DNA of 64,000 bases from positions 1 to 64,000 of the forward strand of contig CAAGPV010000049.1 in assembly GCA_900771975.1 (NCBI GenBank), in the 5' to 3' direction. This DNA is from an uncultured Prevotella sp. (GTDB lineage Bacteria > Bacteroidota > Bacteroidia > Bacteroidales > Bacteroidaceae). The notes under the pieces were generated by a model that saw nothing but the letters and a program-made list of their open reading frames with translations, was not told where the DNA came from and made no database searches. This document shows positions 43,190-52,650 of the stretch, piece after piece (within the stretch, counting starts at the first letter, position 1; every line of letters begins with the position of its first letter). Both the position numbers and the translations under genes were made by a program.

Positions 43190-44458
43190 ATGAAGATATT
43201 ACTTTTAGGAAGTGGAGGTCGAGAGCACGCTTTAGCCTGGAAAATTGCTCAAAGTACAAAATGTGACCATCTATATATTGCCCCTGGGAATGCAGGAACA
43301 TCATCGGTAGGAATCAATGTTCCTATCGGAGTAAACGATTTCGAACAACTCAAAGACTTCACAATCAGCCAAAACATCGATATGGTGGTTGTAGGGCCGG
43401 AAGATCCTTTGGTAAATGGCATTTACGATGCATTCAAAGATGATGCACGCACCAGCCAAATTCCCGTCATAGGCCCAAGCAAGCAGGGTGCAGTGCTTGA
43501 GGGGTCAAAGGACTTTGCCAAAGGTTTCATGCTCCGCCATCACATTCCCACGGCAAAATACCAGACATTTAATGGTACAAACATCGAAGAGGGCATAAAA
43601 TTTCTGGAGACCCTTCAACCTCCTTACGTTCTCAAAGCCGATGGACTTTGTGCTGGAAAGGGTGTTCTCATCGTTCCTTCTTTGGAAGAAGCAAAAAAAG
43701 AATTCCGTCAAATGCTTGATGGAATGTTTGGCAATGCTTCCGCCAACGTGGTTATAGAAGAGTTTCTTTCGGGAATAGAATGTTCGGTATTTGTCCTTAC
43801 CGATGGCACTCATTACAAAATATTGCCGGAAGCAAAAGACTACAAACGCATTGGCGAACACGACACAGGTCTTAACACTGGTGGCATGGGAAGCGTTAGC
43901 CCAGTTCCTTTTGCCACAAAAGAATGGATGAAAAAGGTAGAAGACCGCATCATCCGACCGACTGTGGATGGCTTGGCTGAAGAAGGCATCAACTACAAAG
44001 GATTCATCTTCTTTGGACTGATTAATGTCAATGGTGAGCCTATGGTTATTGAATACAACTGTCGAATGGGTGATCCGGAAACAGAAAGCGTTATGCTACG
44101 CCTCAAAAGCGATATTGTCGATTTGTTTGAAGGAGTGGCACATGGCACCCTTGACAAATGCAACGTTGAGTTTGACAACCGTTCGGCCGTTTGCGTAATG
44201 TTGGTTAGTGGCGGTTATCCCCAAAAATACGTCAAAGGCTACCCCATCAGTGGACTTGATGAAGTTGAAGGAAGTGTTGTCTTCCATTCTGGAACTGCTA
44301 TCAAGGACGGGGATATAGTCACCAACGGAGGACGTGTTATAGCAGTTAGTTCTTACGGAAAAGACAAAGAAGAGGCCCTTCAAAAGAGTTTCAAGGAAGC
44401 ACAGAAGATTCATTTCAAAGACAAATATTTCCGAAGCGACATAGGACAAGACTTATAA
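43190..44458 (+). CDS. purD: Phosphoribosylamine-glycine ligase (GAR synthetase)
   Basis: Second step of de novo purine synthesis: joins phosphoribosylamine and glycine using ATP. The 422-residue length is normal. Family motifs include LLLGSGGREHALAWK at residues 3-17, GPEDPLVNGI, the ATP-grasp VLKADGLCAGKGV, the DYKRIGEHDTGLNTGGMGSVSPVP loop and YNCRMGDPETE with magnesium ligands. It lies 48 bases after the DPP-IV gene and 13 bases before a membrane protein gene. Confidence 0.97.
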   Translation: MKILLLGSGGREHALAWKIAQSTKCDHLYIAPGNAGTSSVGINVPIGVNDFEQLKDFTISQNIDMVVVGPEDPLVNGIYDAFKDDARTSQIPVIGPSKQGAVLEGSKDFAKGFMLRHHIPTAKYQTFNGTNIEEGIKFLETLQPPYVLKADGLCAGKGVLIVPSLEEAKKEFRQMLDGMFGNASANVVIEEFLSGIECSVFVLTDGTHYKILPEAKDYKRIGEHDTGLNTGGMGSVSPVPFATKEWMKKVEDRIIRPTVDGLAEEGINYKGFIFFGLINVNGEPMVIEYNCRMGDPETESVMLRLKSDIVDLFEGVAHGTLDKCNVEFDNRSAVCVMLVSGGYPQKYVKGYPISGLDEVEGSVVFHSGTAIKDGDIVTNGGRVIAVSSYGKDKEEALQKSFKEAQKIHFKDKYFRSDIGQDL

Positions 44459-44471
44459 ACACCATCTAATT

Positions 44472-45416
44472 TTGCAGAAAAAAAGACTTCAAAACAAAAT
44501 TGCCGAAAGTCGCTGCTCGCTCCCGGCCACATTAGCCGGGACGATTGCAGTGTGGGCTTATGCTGGATTAAAAGACGCAAGTTTATGGCCTACAACGGCC
44601 ATAATGCTAATAGCTTCGCTCGTTGTTATGGAACTTAACAATGCGAATGCCTTAATACGCATCTATAGCAGAATGGTCTCTTGTGCTTTTGTGGCTTTTG
44701 TCACGATGACTATCTTCTTATATGTTTTTGGTCACACCTCTATTGTCACACTTTGCGCAGCTCTCGCCTACCTGTTACTTTTCAAGTGCTATCAGGACAA
44801 CAGGTCTCCTGGCTGGGTGTTCTATGCTTTTGCTTGCATCGGCATAGCCAGCACCGTATGGGTGCAAATGCTCTTCTTCGTTCCTTTTCTTTGGATAATC
44901 ATGTCCACGAAACTGCAATGTATGGGCTTACGTACATTTGTTGCATCCATATTAGGGCTAATAATGCCCTATTGGTTCTTCATAGCCTACTTTGTATTGA
45001 CAAACCAGCCAGAAAGATTTATCGCTCACTTTGGAGAATTAGTTACTTTCGGACCTCTTTTCAATTTCCCATCAAGTTTCACCTTTCCTCAATGGGGAGC
45101 AGTTGCATTCATCCTATTGTGTGCTCTAATTGGCGGTTGCCACTTCTTCGTTACACGTTTTAATGACAAAATCAGAATTAGAATGCTTTATGACACTTTT
45201 ATAACGATAGATGTCTTGGCATTAATATTCATCATTTTCCAACCACAACACATCGCACCACTTAGTGGACTAATTGCCCTTAACAGTGCACCACTCATTG
45301 CACACTTTTTAGCATTGTCCCATGGACGAATAAGTAACTGCACAACCATCGTTCTTTTTATACTGTCTATAATTCTTATCATTGCCAATTTATGGGAAGT
45401 CTTACAGAGATTTTAA
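44472..45416 (+). CDS. Polytopic membrane protein of unknown function
   Basis: A 314-residue protein with about eight or nine hydrophobic helices and a conserved-looking start QNKIAESRCSLP and VMELNNANALIRIYSRMVSC. I recall similar uncharacterised proteins in Bacteroidales. The start used is a TTG; it is uncertain because TAATTTTG (44467-44474), a perfect -7 pattern, overlaps it. No ATG gives the conserved N-terminus, and the TTG lies 13 bases after purD, so translation within a purD transcript is the simplest reading. It overlaps the next gene by 25 bases. Confidence 0.7.
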   Translation: MQKKRLQNKIAESRCSLPATLAGTIAVWAYAGLKDASLWPTTAIMLIASLVVMELNNANALIRIYSRMVSCAFVAFVTMTIFLYVFGHTSIVTLCAALAYLLLFKCYQDNRSPGWVFYAFACIGIASTVWVQMLFFVPFLWIIMSTKLQCMGLRTFVASILGLIMPYWFFIAYFVLTNQPERFIAHFGELVTFGPLFNFPSSFTFPQWGAVAFILLCALIGGCHFFVTRFNDKIRIRMLYDTFITIDVLALIFIIFQPQHIAPLSGLIALNSAPLIAHFLALSHGRISNCTTIVLFILSIILIIANLWEVLQRF

Positions 45417-45844
45417 TGAACTATGGCTACTGGGGAATGCTCATTGCCGCTTTTCTTGCTGGCAGTTTCTTTCCCTTTAGCAGCGAAGTAGTGATGCTTG
45501 GACTACTCGCTGCCGGCCTTGACCCCTGGCCATTATTGGCATACGGCACCATCGGGAACGTGATGGGTTCCTTATTCAACTATAGTATCGGTCGAATGGG
45601 AAAACTCGATTGGGTAGAAAAATACTTGCATGTGAAGAGAAGCAAACTCGAACGTGCAGAACATTTCATGGGTAATCATGGAGCTTGGATAGGTTTTTTT
45701 TCATTTATTCCCATCTTAGGTAGCGCTATCACTATCATTTTGGGCTATACACGAGCTAACTTTCTCTATTCGCTTGTAAGTATAACGCTTGGAAAGTTCA
45801 TCCGCTACTGGTTGTTAGTGTTTGGAGCCGAACTCATTATTTAA
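45392..45844 (+). CDS. YqaA-like VTT/DedA-family membrane protein
   Basis: A 150-residue integral membrane protein of the VTT (DedA/SNARE-associated) superfamily. GYWGMLIAAFLAGSFFPFSSEVVMLG shows the family's re-entrant loop with Pro and Glu; YGTIGNVMGSLFNYSIGRMGK and FFSFIPILGSAITIILGY follow. DedA-type proteins are linked to lipid or undecaprenyl-phosphate flipping and membrane potential; YqaA itself has no firm role. I keep the ATG at 45392 (25-base overlap with the previous gene); the ATG at 45416 in a TAATG overlap is an alternative. Confidence 0.87.
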   Translation: MGSLTEILMNYGYWGMLIAAFLAGSFFPFSSEVVMLGLLAAGLDPWPLLAYGTIGNVMGSLFNYSIGRMGKLDWVEKYLHVKRSKLERAEHFMGNHGAWIGFFSFIPILGSAITIILGYTRANFLYSLVSITLGKFIRYWLLVFGAELII

Positions 45845-45847
45845 GTT

Positions 45848-46681
45848 ATGCGAAATGTCGTTATCTCATGTCTGATGCTTCCAATTCTTCTTGCTTGCCA
45901 GTCAGCAAAAACAAGCAAGAAGCCCATCATCAGTGTAACAATAGAACCTTTACGGTATTTTACAGAGCAAATAGCTGGAAACCGGTTTGATGTCAGCTCT
46001 ATTGTTCCTACAGGGAGCAGTCCTGAAACCTATGAGCCCACCCCACGGCAGATGGTTGAGCTTTCGCAAAGTCCTATATATATAAAGGTGGGAAAAATTG
46101 GATTTGAGCGAACATGGATGAAAAGGCTACAGGCGAACGCCCCTAAAATGAAAGTTGTTGATTCTTCCAATGGCATTCGTTACATACAGAGTAATCCCAC
46201 CATTGAAGACCCACACACGTGGATGAGTTGCAACAATGCCCGCATCATTGCCTACAACATCTACCATGCATTGCTCCAACAAGTCAAATCTGAAGCAGAC
46301 AAAGCCTATTTCAAGAAAAGATATAACGCATTGATCTGTCAAATAGATGCACTCGACAAAGAAATCAAAAAAGAAGTCTACCACTCCACCTATCGTAGTT
46401 TTGTCATCTATCATCCCACCCTAACCTATTTTGCGCACGATTATGGCTTTCAACAACTATCCATCGAAGAAGAAGGAAGAGAGCCCAGTGCTGGGCAAAT
46501 GGAAGCGTTGGTAAGAACGGCAAAAGCAAAAAAGGTAAAAACATTGTTCATTCAACGGGAATTTAGTCCACGGGGCACCATTGCCATACGCAATGCAACA
46601 CATGCCAAAGCTATAGAAATCAACCCATTGGACTACAATTGGAAGCAACAGATGCTTCACATTGCTCATTCCCTCAACTAA
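45848..46681 (+). CDS. Metal (Zn/Mn) ABC transporter substrate-binding lipoprotein, ZnuA-like
   Basis: A 277-residue cluster A-I binding protein with lipobox LLAC (Cys17). Ligand positions: SPETYEPTP (residues 58-66), where ZnuA/PsaA normally have His in place of Glu60; EDPHTWMS with the second His; YHPTLTYFAHDYGF with the third; and IEEEGREPSAG. The Glu for His swap is a real sequence feature and may shift metal preference. It lies three bases after the yqaA-like gene and 23 before the ATPase gene. Confidence 0.88.
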   Translation: MRNVVISCLMLPILLACQSAKTSKKPIISVTIEPLRYFTEQIAGNRFDVSSIVPTGSSPETYEPTPRQMVELSQSPIYIKVGKIGFERTWMKRLQANAPKMKVVDSSNGIRYIQSNPTIEDPHTWMSCNNARIIAYNIYHALLQQVKSEADKAYFKKRYNALICQIDALDKEIKKEVYHSTYRSFVIYHPTLTYFAHDYGFQQLSIEEEGREPSAGQMEALVRTAKAKKVKTLFIQREFSPRGTIAIRNATHAKAIEINPLDYNWKQQMLHIAHSLN

Positions 46682-46704
46682 CCATAATGTTATAAGATTC
46701 CACT

Positions 46705-47412
46705 ATGAGTAAGCCTATCATACAACTCAACGACATTTCCGCAAGCTATGGAAAAAGGCTTGCATTGGAAAAAGTCAACCTAACAGTGTTTGACGACGAC
46801 TACTTAGGTGTTATTGGTCCAAACGGTGGCGGCAAAACCACATTGATGAAAATCATTCTTGGATTGAAAAAAGCCACAAAAGGAACCATTCAGTATTTTA
46901 GGGACGGAAAACCTGTTGAAGAACTCACCATGGGATACCTACCTCAATATAACAAAATTGACCACCGGTTTCCAATATCCGTCTATGAAGTGGTTCTGTC
47001 GGGACTAAACCGTCAAAAACGCCTTTTTCGCCCTTACACGAAACAGCAGCATCAACAGGTGGAAGCAACCATGCAACGCCTTCAGTTGGAAAACCTACGC
47101 AACCGACCAATTGGAGAGTTGAGTGGAGGACAACTCCAACGCGTTCTTTTAGCACGAGCCATTGTCTCCAAACCCGATGTAATCATTTTGGACGAGCCCA
47201 ATACCTATATAGACAAACGGTTTCAAGAACAGATGTACGAAATTCTCAACGAGATACATCGCGATTGTGCCATCATCATTGTCAGCCATGATGTAGCTGA
47301 AATACTACAAAATGTCAAGCACATTGCCTGTGTCAATCAGCATGTGCATTATCACGAAACTGCACATCTGGATTCTGAAAAGTTGGAAGAACACTTTCTG
47401 CATATATTTTAA
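46705..47412 (+). CDS. Metal ABC transporter ATP-binding protein, ZnuC/MntB-like
   Basis: A 235-residue ABC ATPase: Walker A GPNGGGKTT (about 38-46), Q-loop YLPQYNKIDHRFPISV, whose FPISV form is typical of metal-type ATPases, signature LSGGQLQRVLLARA, Walker B VIILDEPNT, H-loop VSHD. It powers uptake with the preceding binding protein. A permease gene (ZnuB/MntC type) would be expected next but is absent; the following gene is DUF2723. Confidence 0.93.
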   Translation: MSKPIIQLNDISASYGKRLALEKVNLTVFDDDYLGVIGPNGGGKTTLMKIILGLKKATKGTIQYFRDGKPVEELTMGYLPQYNKIDHRFPISVYEVVLSGLNRQKRLFRPYTKQQHQQVEATMQRLQLENLRNRPIGELSGGQLQRVLLARAIVSKPDVIILDEPNTYIDKRFQEQMYEILNEIHRDCAIIIVSHDVAEILQNVKHIACVNQHVHYHETAHLDSEKLEEHFLHIF

Positions 47413-47490
47413 GAACTTTTGTTTACATCAATTCTCCTATAAAAAAGATAAAAATCAACTGTCTGCTAACACTAATTCTTATTATTTTCT

Positions 47491-47498
47491 TAACTTTG
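47491..47498 (+). promoter_or_regulatory. -7 element of the DUF2723 gene
   Basis: TAACTTTG, 43 bases before the ATG at 47542; no clear -33. Confidence 0.5.
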
Positions 47499-47541
47499 CA
47501 GCACTATATATCGATATAACAACAAATACAAGTCATAATAA

Positions 47542-50500
47542 ATGAAACAATTCAGATTGGTAGACAACACCTTAGGGTGGCTGGCTTTTCTAATAGCTGC
47601 CTTTACTTATTGCTCTACTATTGAACCGACAGCCAGTTTTTGGGACTGTCCAGAGTTTATCACAACGGCTTACAAGTTGGAAATCGGTCACCCTCCTGGG
47701 GCACCTTTCTTCATGCTTACAGCCAATTTGTTCACCCAATTTGTTAGCGACCCAGCATTGGTTGCCCGTATGGTCAACACCATGAGTGCGTTGCTCAGTG
47801 CTACTTGCATCATGTTCCTGTTTTGGACTATCACGCACCTGGCCCGCAAACTGGTTGTAAAAGATGGCGATGCAGTATCTTTAAGTAAACTTATAGCCAT
47901 TGAAGGAAGTGGTCTTGTTGGAGCACTCATCTATACTTTCAGCGATACCTTCTGGTTCTCTGCTGTAGAGGGTGAGGTTTATGCTTATTCCTCTGCATTT
48001 ACCGCCGTTGTGTTCTGGCTCATCTTAAAGTGGGAGGACCACGCTGACGAACCTCATAGTGACCGTTGGCTGGTGCTCATTACCTACATGACAGGACTTA
48101 GCATCGGCGTTCACTTGCTGAACCTGTTGTGTATTCCTGCCATCGTCTTGGTGTTCTACTACAAGAAAGTGCCTAACGCTGACCTCAAAGGCTCACTAAC
48201 AGCTTTGGCCATTTCCTTTATCATAGTTGCAGCAGTCCTTTACGGAGTCGTTCCGGGCATTATTACCGTTGGCGGTTGGTTTGAGCTTTTCTTTACAAAT
48301 ACCCTCGGGATGCCTTTCAATACCGGAACGATTATCTACTTGATACTACTGATATCTACCGTTATTTGGGCAATTTGGGAAACTTATCAGGACCGAAGCA
48401 CCAAACGCCAGAACATTGCATTCTTAGCTTCTGTGGGACTTCTTGGCATACCTTTTTACGGTTATGGTTGGGGGGCTTTCTTCACAGGTGTCCTATTATT
48501 GGCCATTTTAGGGGTTATTCTGAATTACAAGAAGAAAGGAAAACGACTCATTAGTGCCAGAATAAAGAACACTGCATTGTTGTGTATGCTGATGTTAATG
48601 ATTGGTTATTCCACCTATGCAGTCATAGTGATACGTTCTACAGCCAATCCTACAATGGACCAGAACTCTCCAGAGGATATTTTCACATTAGGATCTTACC
48701 TAAGCCGTGACCAATATGGTAACCGTCCATTGTTTTATGGGCCTGCTTATACCTCCGAAGTGGCTTACGAAGATGCTGGTAACGGCTATCAGCGTGCTAA
48801 AATAGACGAAGGAGCTCCTATCTACGAGAAAAAGGAGAAGGCTAACCCCAACGAGAAAGACTCTTACTTCATTGCGAGCCATAAAGAAGATTACGTTTGG
48901 CAACAGAATATGTTCTTCCCCCGTATGTACGATCAAGGGCACGGCCCCAACTATGAGCAATGGATGGGAGGCGTAAAAGGTCACGACGTAGATGGCGTAA
49001 AGATGCCTACACAATGGGAAAACCTGCGATTCTTCTTCTCCTACCAATGCAACTTTATGTATTGGCGCTACTTCATGTGGAACTTTGCAGGGCGACAAAA
49101 CGACTTACAGGGCAATGGCGAGTTAGAGCACGGCAACTGGATTACTGGTATTCCATTCATAGACAATGCCATGTATGGCGACCAAAGCAAACTGCCAGAC
49201 GAGCTAAAGAACAATAAGGGCCACAACGTTTTCTATTGTTTACCTTTGCTATTGGGCATTATTGGACTCTTCTGGCAGGCATGGAGAGGAAAACGTGGCA
49301 TCCAGCAATTTTGGGTAGTTGCTTTTCTTTTCTTCATGACCGGTTTGGCCATCGTTGTCTACCTCAACCAAACGCCTTCTCAACCACGTGAACGCGATTA
49401 TGCCTACGCAGGGTCGTTCTATGCTTTCTCCATTTGGTGTGGCTTGGGCGTTCTTGCCATAGTTGATTGGGTAAAGAAACTGAAAATACAGCCTGTGGTT
49501 GCAGCTTCAGTGGTTTCGTTATTAGCTTTGCTGGTTCCAATACAAATGGTTTCACAAACTTGGGACGACCATGACCGCTCAGGCCGTTACACTTGCCGTG
49601 ACTTTGGTCGCAACTATCTGATGTCTCTTCAGGAAAAGGGCAATCCTATCATCTTTACTAATGGAGACAATGACACCTTCCCACTTTGGTATAACCAAGA
49701 AGTTGAGGGGGTTCGCGATGATGCCAGAGTATGCAACTTGAGCTACCTCGCTACCGACTGGTATATAGACCAGATGCGTCGGCCGGCTTATACGTCTCCT
49801 TCTGTACCTATCACGTGGAGTAGACTTCAGTATGTGACAGGCACCAACGAGATAATACAGGTCAACCCTGACATGAAGGATGACATACAGGACTTGTATA
49901 AATCAAATCCCGACATTGCAAAGCAAATGTTTGGTGATCAACCATTCGCTTTGAAGAATGTTCTGAAATATTGGGTTCGGGGAGAATTCTCACCCCATCA
50001 GAAAAAACTCATTTCACAGGCGATGGGCATTCCTGAGTCGCAAGTGAGCCAACAACTCCACTTCATTCCTTCCGACACCTTGTATGTAGCAATAGACAAG
50101 AACGCTATCAAGAAAAGCGGTATGATGCTTGTCAGCGACACCATTCCCGATGTGATGCCTATTTCGCTTGCAGGCAAGCAAGGATTGCGCAAGAGCGACC
50201 TCATGATGCTCGAGATGATCGACCAATGCAATTGGACACGTCCTCTCTATGTTGCCATTACTGTAGGTTCGGAAAACTTCATGAATTTAGGAGACAACTT
50301 TGTTCAGGAAGGTCTTGCCAACCGAATTACACCTTTCTACACAAAAGACGGCCGTTCTTTCGATGCCGAAAAGACCTACGACCTTGTAATGAACAAGTTT
50401 AAGTGGGGTGGCCTTGAAACGCCGGGGCTCTACATTGACCAAACTGTCATGCGTATGTGCTATACCCACAGACGTCTGTTGGGGCAGTTGGCACTTCAAC

Positions 50501-50886
50501 TCATCAACATGAAAGAATTTAACAAAGCCCAAAAAGTTCTTGACTTGGCCAAGAAGCACATTCCAGAATATAATGTACCTATGGACTATACCAATGGCGC
50601 TGTTGACATTGCCAACGCATACATCGCCCTTGGCAATAGGAAAGAAGGCGAGCGCATTCTTGACCGCGTGTGGAAAAATGCTGCACAATATGTTGATTGG
50701 TATATGAACTTGGATGCCCGCGGATTTGGTATGTCTCAGAATGACTGCCAGATGTATCTTGCATTTATGCAAGCATGTATGCAAGCAACAGAACAGACCG
50801 ATAGCCATTGGTTTAACCAACATCGTGAATCTTTCATTCAATATCAGCAACGCTATAGCATGAAAACAGGACAAGGCGTTCAATAA
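47542..50886 (+). CDS. DUF2723 integral-membrane protein, GT-C glycosyltransferase candidate
   Basis: An 1114-residue protein with a polytopic N-terminal half (about 12 helices between residues 10 and 690) and a soluble C-terminal half ending in a TPR-like region (about 990-1080). The start VDNTLGWLAFLIAAFTYCSTIEPTASFWDCPEFITTAYKLEIGHPPGAP is characteristic of DUF2723; WDCPEF supplies acidic residues in the first loop, as in GT-C enzymes that use polyprenyl-linked sugars, and a PRERDYAYAGSF motif occurs midway. Related proteins are thought to be protein O-glycosyltransferases; the acceptor is unknown. It is monocistronic, closed by the terminator at 50902. Confidence 0.88.
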   Translation: MKQFRLVDNTLGWLAFLIAAFTYCSTIEPTASFWDCPEFITTAYKLEIGHPPGAPFFMLTANLFTQFVSDPALVARMVNTMSALLSATCIMFLFWTITHLARKLVVKDGDAVSLSKLIAIEGSGLVGALIYTFSDTFWFSAVEGEVYAYSSAFTAVVFWLILKWEDHADEPHSDRWLVLITYMTGLSIGVHLLNLLCIPAIVLVFYYKKVPNADLKGSLTALAISFIIVAAVLYGVVPGIITVGGWFELFFTNTLGMPFNTGTIIYLILLISTVIWAIWETYQDRSTKRQNIAFLASVGLLGIPFYGYGWGAFFTGVLLLAILGVILNYKKKGKRLISARIKNTALLCMLMLMIGYSTYAVIVIRSTANPTMDQNSPEDIFTLGSYLSRDQYGNRPLFYGPAYTSEVAYEDAGNGYQRAKIDEGAPIYEKKEKANPNEKDSYFIASHKEDYVWQQNMFFPRMYDQGHGPNYEQWMGGVKGHDVDGVKMPTQWENLRFFFSYQCNFMYWRYFMWNFAGRQNDLQGNGELEHGNWITGIPFIDNAMYGDQSKLPDELKNNKGHNVFYCLPLLLGIIGLFWQAWRGKRGIQQFWVVAFLFFMTGLAIVVYLNQTPSQPRERDYAYAGSFYAFSIWCGLGVLAIVDWVKKLKIQPVVAASVVSLLALLVPIQMVSQTWDDHDRSGRYTCRDFGRNYLMSLQEKGNPIIFTNGDNDTFPLWYNQEVEGVRDDARVCNLSYLATDWYIDQMRRPAYTSPSVPITWSRLQYVTGTNEIIQVNPDMKDDIQDLYKSNPDIAKQMFGDQPFALKNVLKYWVRGEFSPHQKKLISQAMGIPESQVSQQLHFIPSDTLYVAIDKNAIKKSGMMLVSDTIPDVMPISLAGKQGLRKSDLMMLEMIDQCNWTRPLYVAITVGSENFMNLGDNFVQEGLANRITPFYTKDGRSFDAEKTYDLVMNKFKWGGLETPGLYIDQTVMRMCYTHRRLLGQLALQLINMKEFNKAQKVLDLAKKHIPEYNVPMDYTNGAVDIANAYIALGNRKEGERILDRVWKNAAQYVDWYMNLDARGFGMSQNDCQMYLAFMQACMQATEQTDSHWFNQHRESFIQYQQRYSMKTGQGVQ

Positions 50887-50901
50887 TTCACACATTACAA
50901 C

Positions 50902-50944
50902 AAAAGGAGAGATTTGTTCATAAGTTGGACAAACCTCTCCTTTT
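50902..50944 (+). terminator. Terminator after the DUF2723 gene
   Basis: AAAAGGAGAG... (50902 onward) pairs with ...CTCTCCTTTT (ending at 50944) through an 18-position stem with one A-C mismatch and one wobble; 8-base loop. Confidence 0.8.
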
Positions 50945-50968
50945 ATAATTTCTGGCAAACAATTTACT

Positions 50969-51580
50969 ATGATAATAGAACAGCCTGCAAAGTGGTTAAG
51001 ATGGTTATATCCGCATGCTCTTTGGAGAATGAACCCTAAAGAGCATGCCGTTTATCTGACCTTCGATGATGGACCCATCCCACAATCCACACCATTTATC
51101 CTTAAAACGCTAAGAGATTTTAACGTCAAAGCCACATTCTTCATGGTTGGCGACAATGTTAGAAAATATCCAGAGTTGTTTGAACAGATAAAAGCAGAGG
51201 GCCATCAATTGGGCAACCATACTTTCAACCATATAGGGGCTTTCAAGCATTGGACCTTAACCTACGGTCTTAACGTGGAAGAGGCCAATAAACTTATCAA
51301 GTCGCACTTGTTTCGACCTCCACATGGATGGATGCGTCACACAGAATATTTCTACCTTTCGAGGCAATACAAGATTGTTATGTGGGACTTGGTGACACGC
51401 GATTACTCTAAATGGATGACGGCTGACGATGTCATCGCCAATGTCAAACGTTACGCACGCAACGGTTCCATTATCACATTTCACGATTCTTTAAAGAGCA
51501 TTGACAAGCTCCATATCGCCTTACCGGAATCGCTTAAATGGTTGAAAGAACAGGGTTACGAATTCAAAATATTTGAGTAG
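50969..51580 (+). CDS. Polysaccharide deacetylase family (NodB) protein
   Basis: A 203-residue single NodB domain. The five family motifs are visible: TFDDGP (31-36) with catalytic/metal Asp, HTFNH with two metal His, RPPHGW, MWDLVTRDY, and ITFHDS with the catalytic His. There is no signal peptide or TM anchor. Family members deacetylate N-acetyl sugars of peptidoglycan or polysaccharide intermediates; the substrate cannot be told. It is shorter than the membrane-anchored paralog at 3315. Confidence 0.9.
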   Translation: MIIEQPAKWLRWLYPHALWRMNPKEHAVYLTFDDGPIPQSTPFILKTLRDFNVKATFFMVGDNVRKYPELFEQIKAEGHQLGNHTFNHIGAFKHWTLTYGLNVEEANKLIKSHLFRPPHGWMRHTEYFYLSRQYKIVMWDLVTRDYSKWMTADDVIANVKRYARNGSIITFHDSLKSIDKLHIALPESLKWLKEQGYEFKIFE

Positions 51581-51614
51581 TCTTGTGAAACCATGTGTTT
51601 TACAACCTAAAACC

Positions 51615-51705
51615 GGCTCTTTTAGGACTTAAAACAGTGTGTTTTACCGCCTAAAAGAGCCGATTTTATAATCTAATAGATAATGTATTGAAAATCAGCA
51701 CATTA
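51615..51705 (+). repeat. Two-tier hairpin element, copy B
   Basis: Perfect outer stem GGCTCTTTTAGG (51615-51626) with CCTAAAAGAGCC (51650-51661), a 3x3 internal loop, a perfect inner stem TAAAACA/TGTTTTA (51630-51636 with 51640-51646) and a GTG loop, followed by an AT-rich tail. It aligns without gaps to copy A (13226-13316), with compensatory differences in the arms. It is again between convergent genes. Confidence 0.75.
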
Positions 51706-51738
51706 CATTATCTAAACTTCTTCATTCATTTTGTCGTT

Positions 51739-52626
51739 CTATACTCGTAAGGCTTTGAGAATGTTAGCCATCTTTTGCTTGGTTGTCACCTTGGTAGGTA
51801 CGAGAGGAAGACGAAGTTCGTTTTCTATCATCCCCATATCGTTGAGAAGCGCTTTAACACCAGCAGGATTACCGTCAACAAAGAGCAATTTGTAAAGCTC
51901 AGTAAACTGATGGTGTATTTTGCGGGCAGGCTCATACTCTCCACGGAACTCGAGTCTAATCATCTTAGAGAACTGCCGGGGTAAGGCATTTCCAATAACA
52001 CTTATCACCCCTACTGCCCCACTGGCAATCATAGGGAATGTGAGAGCATCGTCTCCGCTGATAACTTCGAAATGAGAAGGTTTGTTTTTGATGATTTCGT
52101 CCACTTGTTCAAGGCTTCCGGAGGCTTCCTTTATACCAACTACGTTAGAGAAATCGGTTGCTATGCGGCAAGTGGTCTCGGCCTTCATATTGACGCCTGT
52201 TCTTCCTGGCACATTATACATAACAACTGGCAAAGGACTGGCCTCAGCTATCGCCTTAAAGTGTTGATAGAGGCCCTCTTGAGAAGGCTTGTTGTAATAG
52301 GGGCATATACTCAAAACACCATCTATTCCGCTCCAATCAGACGTTGAAAGTTCCTCCACTACGGCCCTCGTGTTATTGCCTCCACAATATTTCAAAATGG
52401 GCACACGACCAGCATTAACACGTTTCACTACAGACGTAATCTGCTTTTTTTCGTTTTCTGTCAGGCAAGGGGCCTCGCCCGTTGTGGCCAAAATACAAAG
52501 GAAATCGGCGCCACCTTCTATTTGATAGTTTACAAGACGTTCCAATGCTGCATAATCAACACTGCCATCCGCTTGAAAAGGAGTTATCAACGCTATTCCC
52601 AAACCATGAAATATATTCTGTGCCAT
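51739..52626 (-). CDS. dapA: 4-Hydroxy-tetrahydrodipicolinate synthase
   Basis: First committed step of lysine and meso-diaminopimelate synthesis: condenses pyruvate and aspartate semialdehyde. A TIM barrel of 295 residues, with GIALITPFQADGSVD at 10-24, TTGEAPCLT (the TTGE pocket), the conserved Tyr137 in VMYNVPGRTG, Schiff-base Lys166 in VGIKEASG, and ISGDDAL. An upstream TTG in frame lies inside the -7 element, so the ATG at 52626 is used. Confidence 0.97.
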   Translation of the reverse strand: MAQNIFHGLGIALITPFQADGSVDYAALERLVNYQIEGGADFLCILATTGEAPCLTENEKKQITSVVKRVNAGRVPILKYCGGNNTRAVVEELSTSDWSGIDGVLSICPYYNKPSQEGLYQHFKAIAEASPLPVVMYNVPGRTGVNMKAETTCRIATDFSNVVGIKEASGSLEQVDEIIKNKPSHFEVISGDDALTFPMIASGAVGVISVIGNALPRQFSKMIRLEFRGEYEPARKIHHQFTELYKLLFVDGNPAGVKALLNDMGMIENELRLPLVPTKVTTKQKMANILKALRV

Positions 52627-52650
52627 ATTATAATTGTTTCGATTTTGTTG

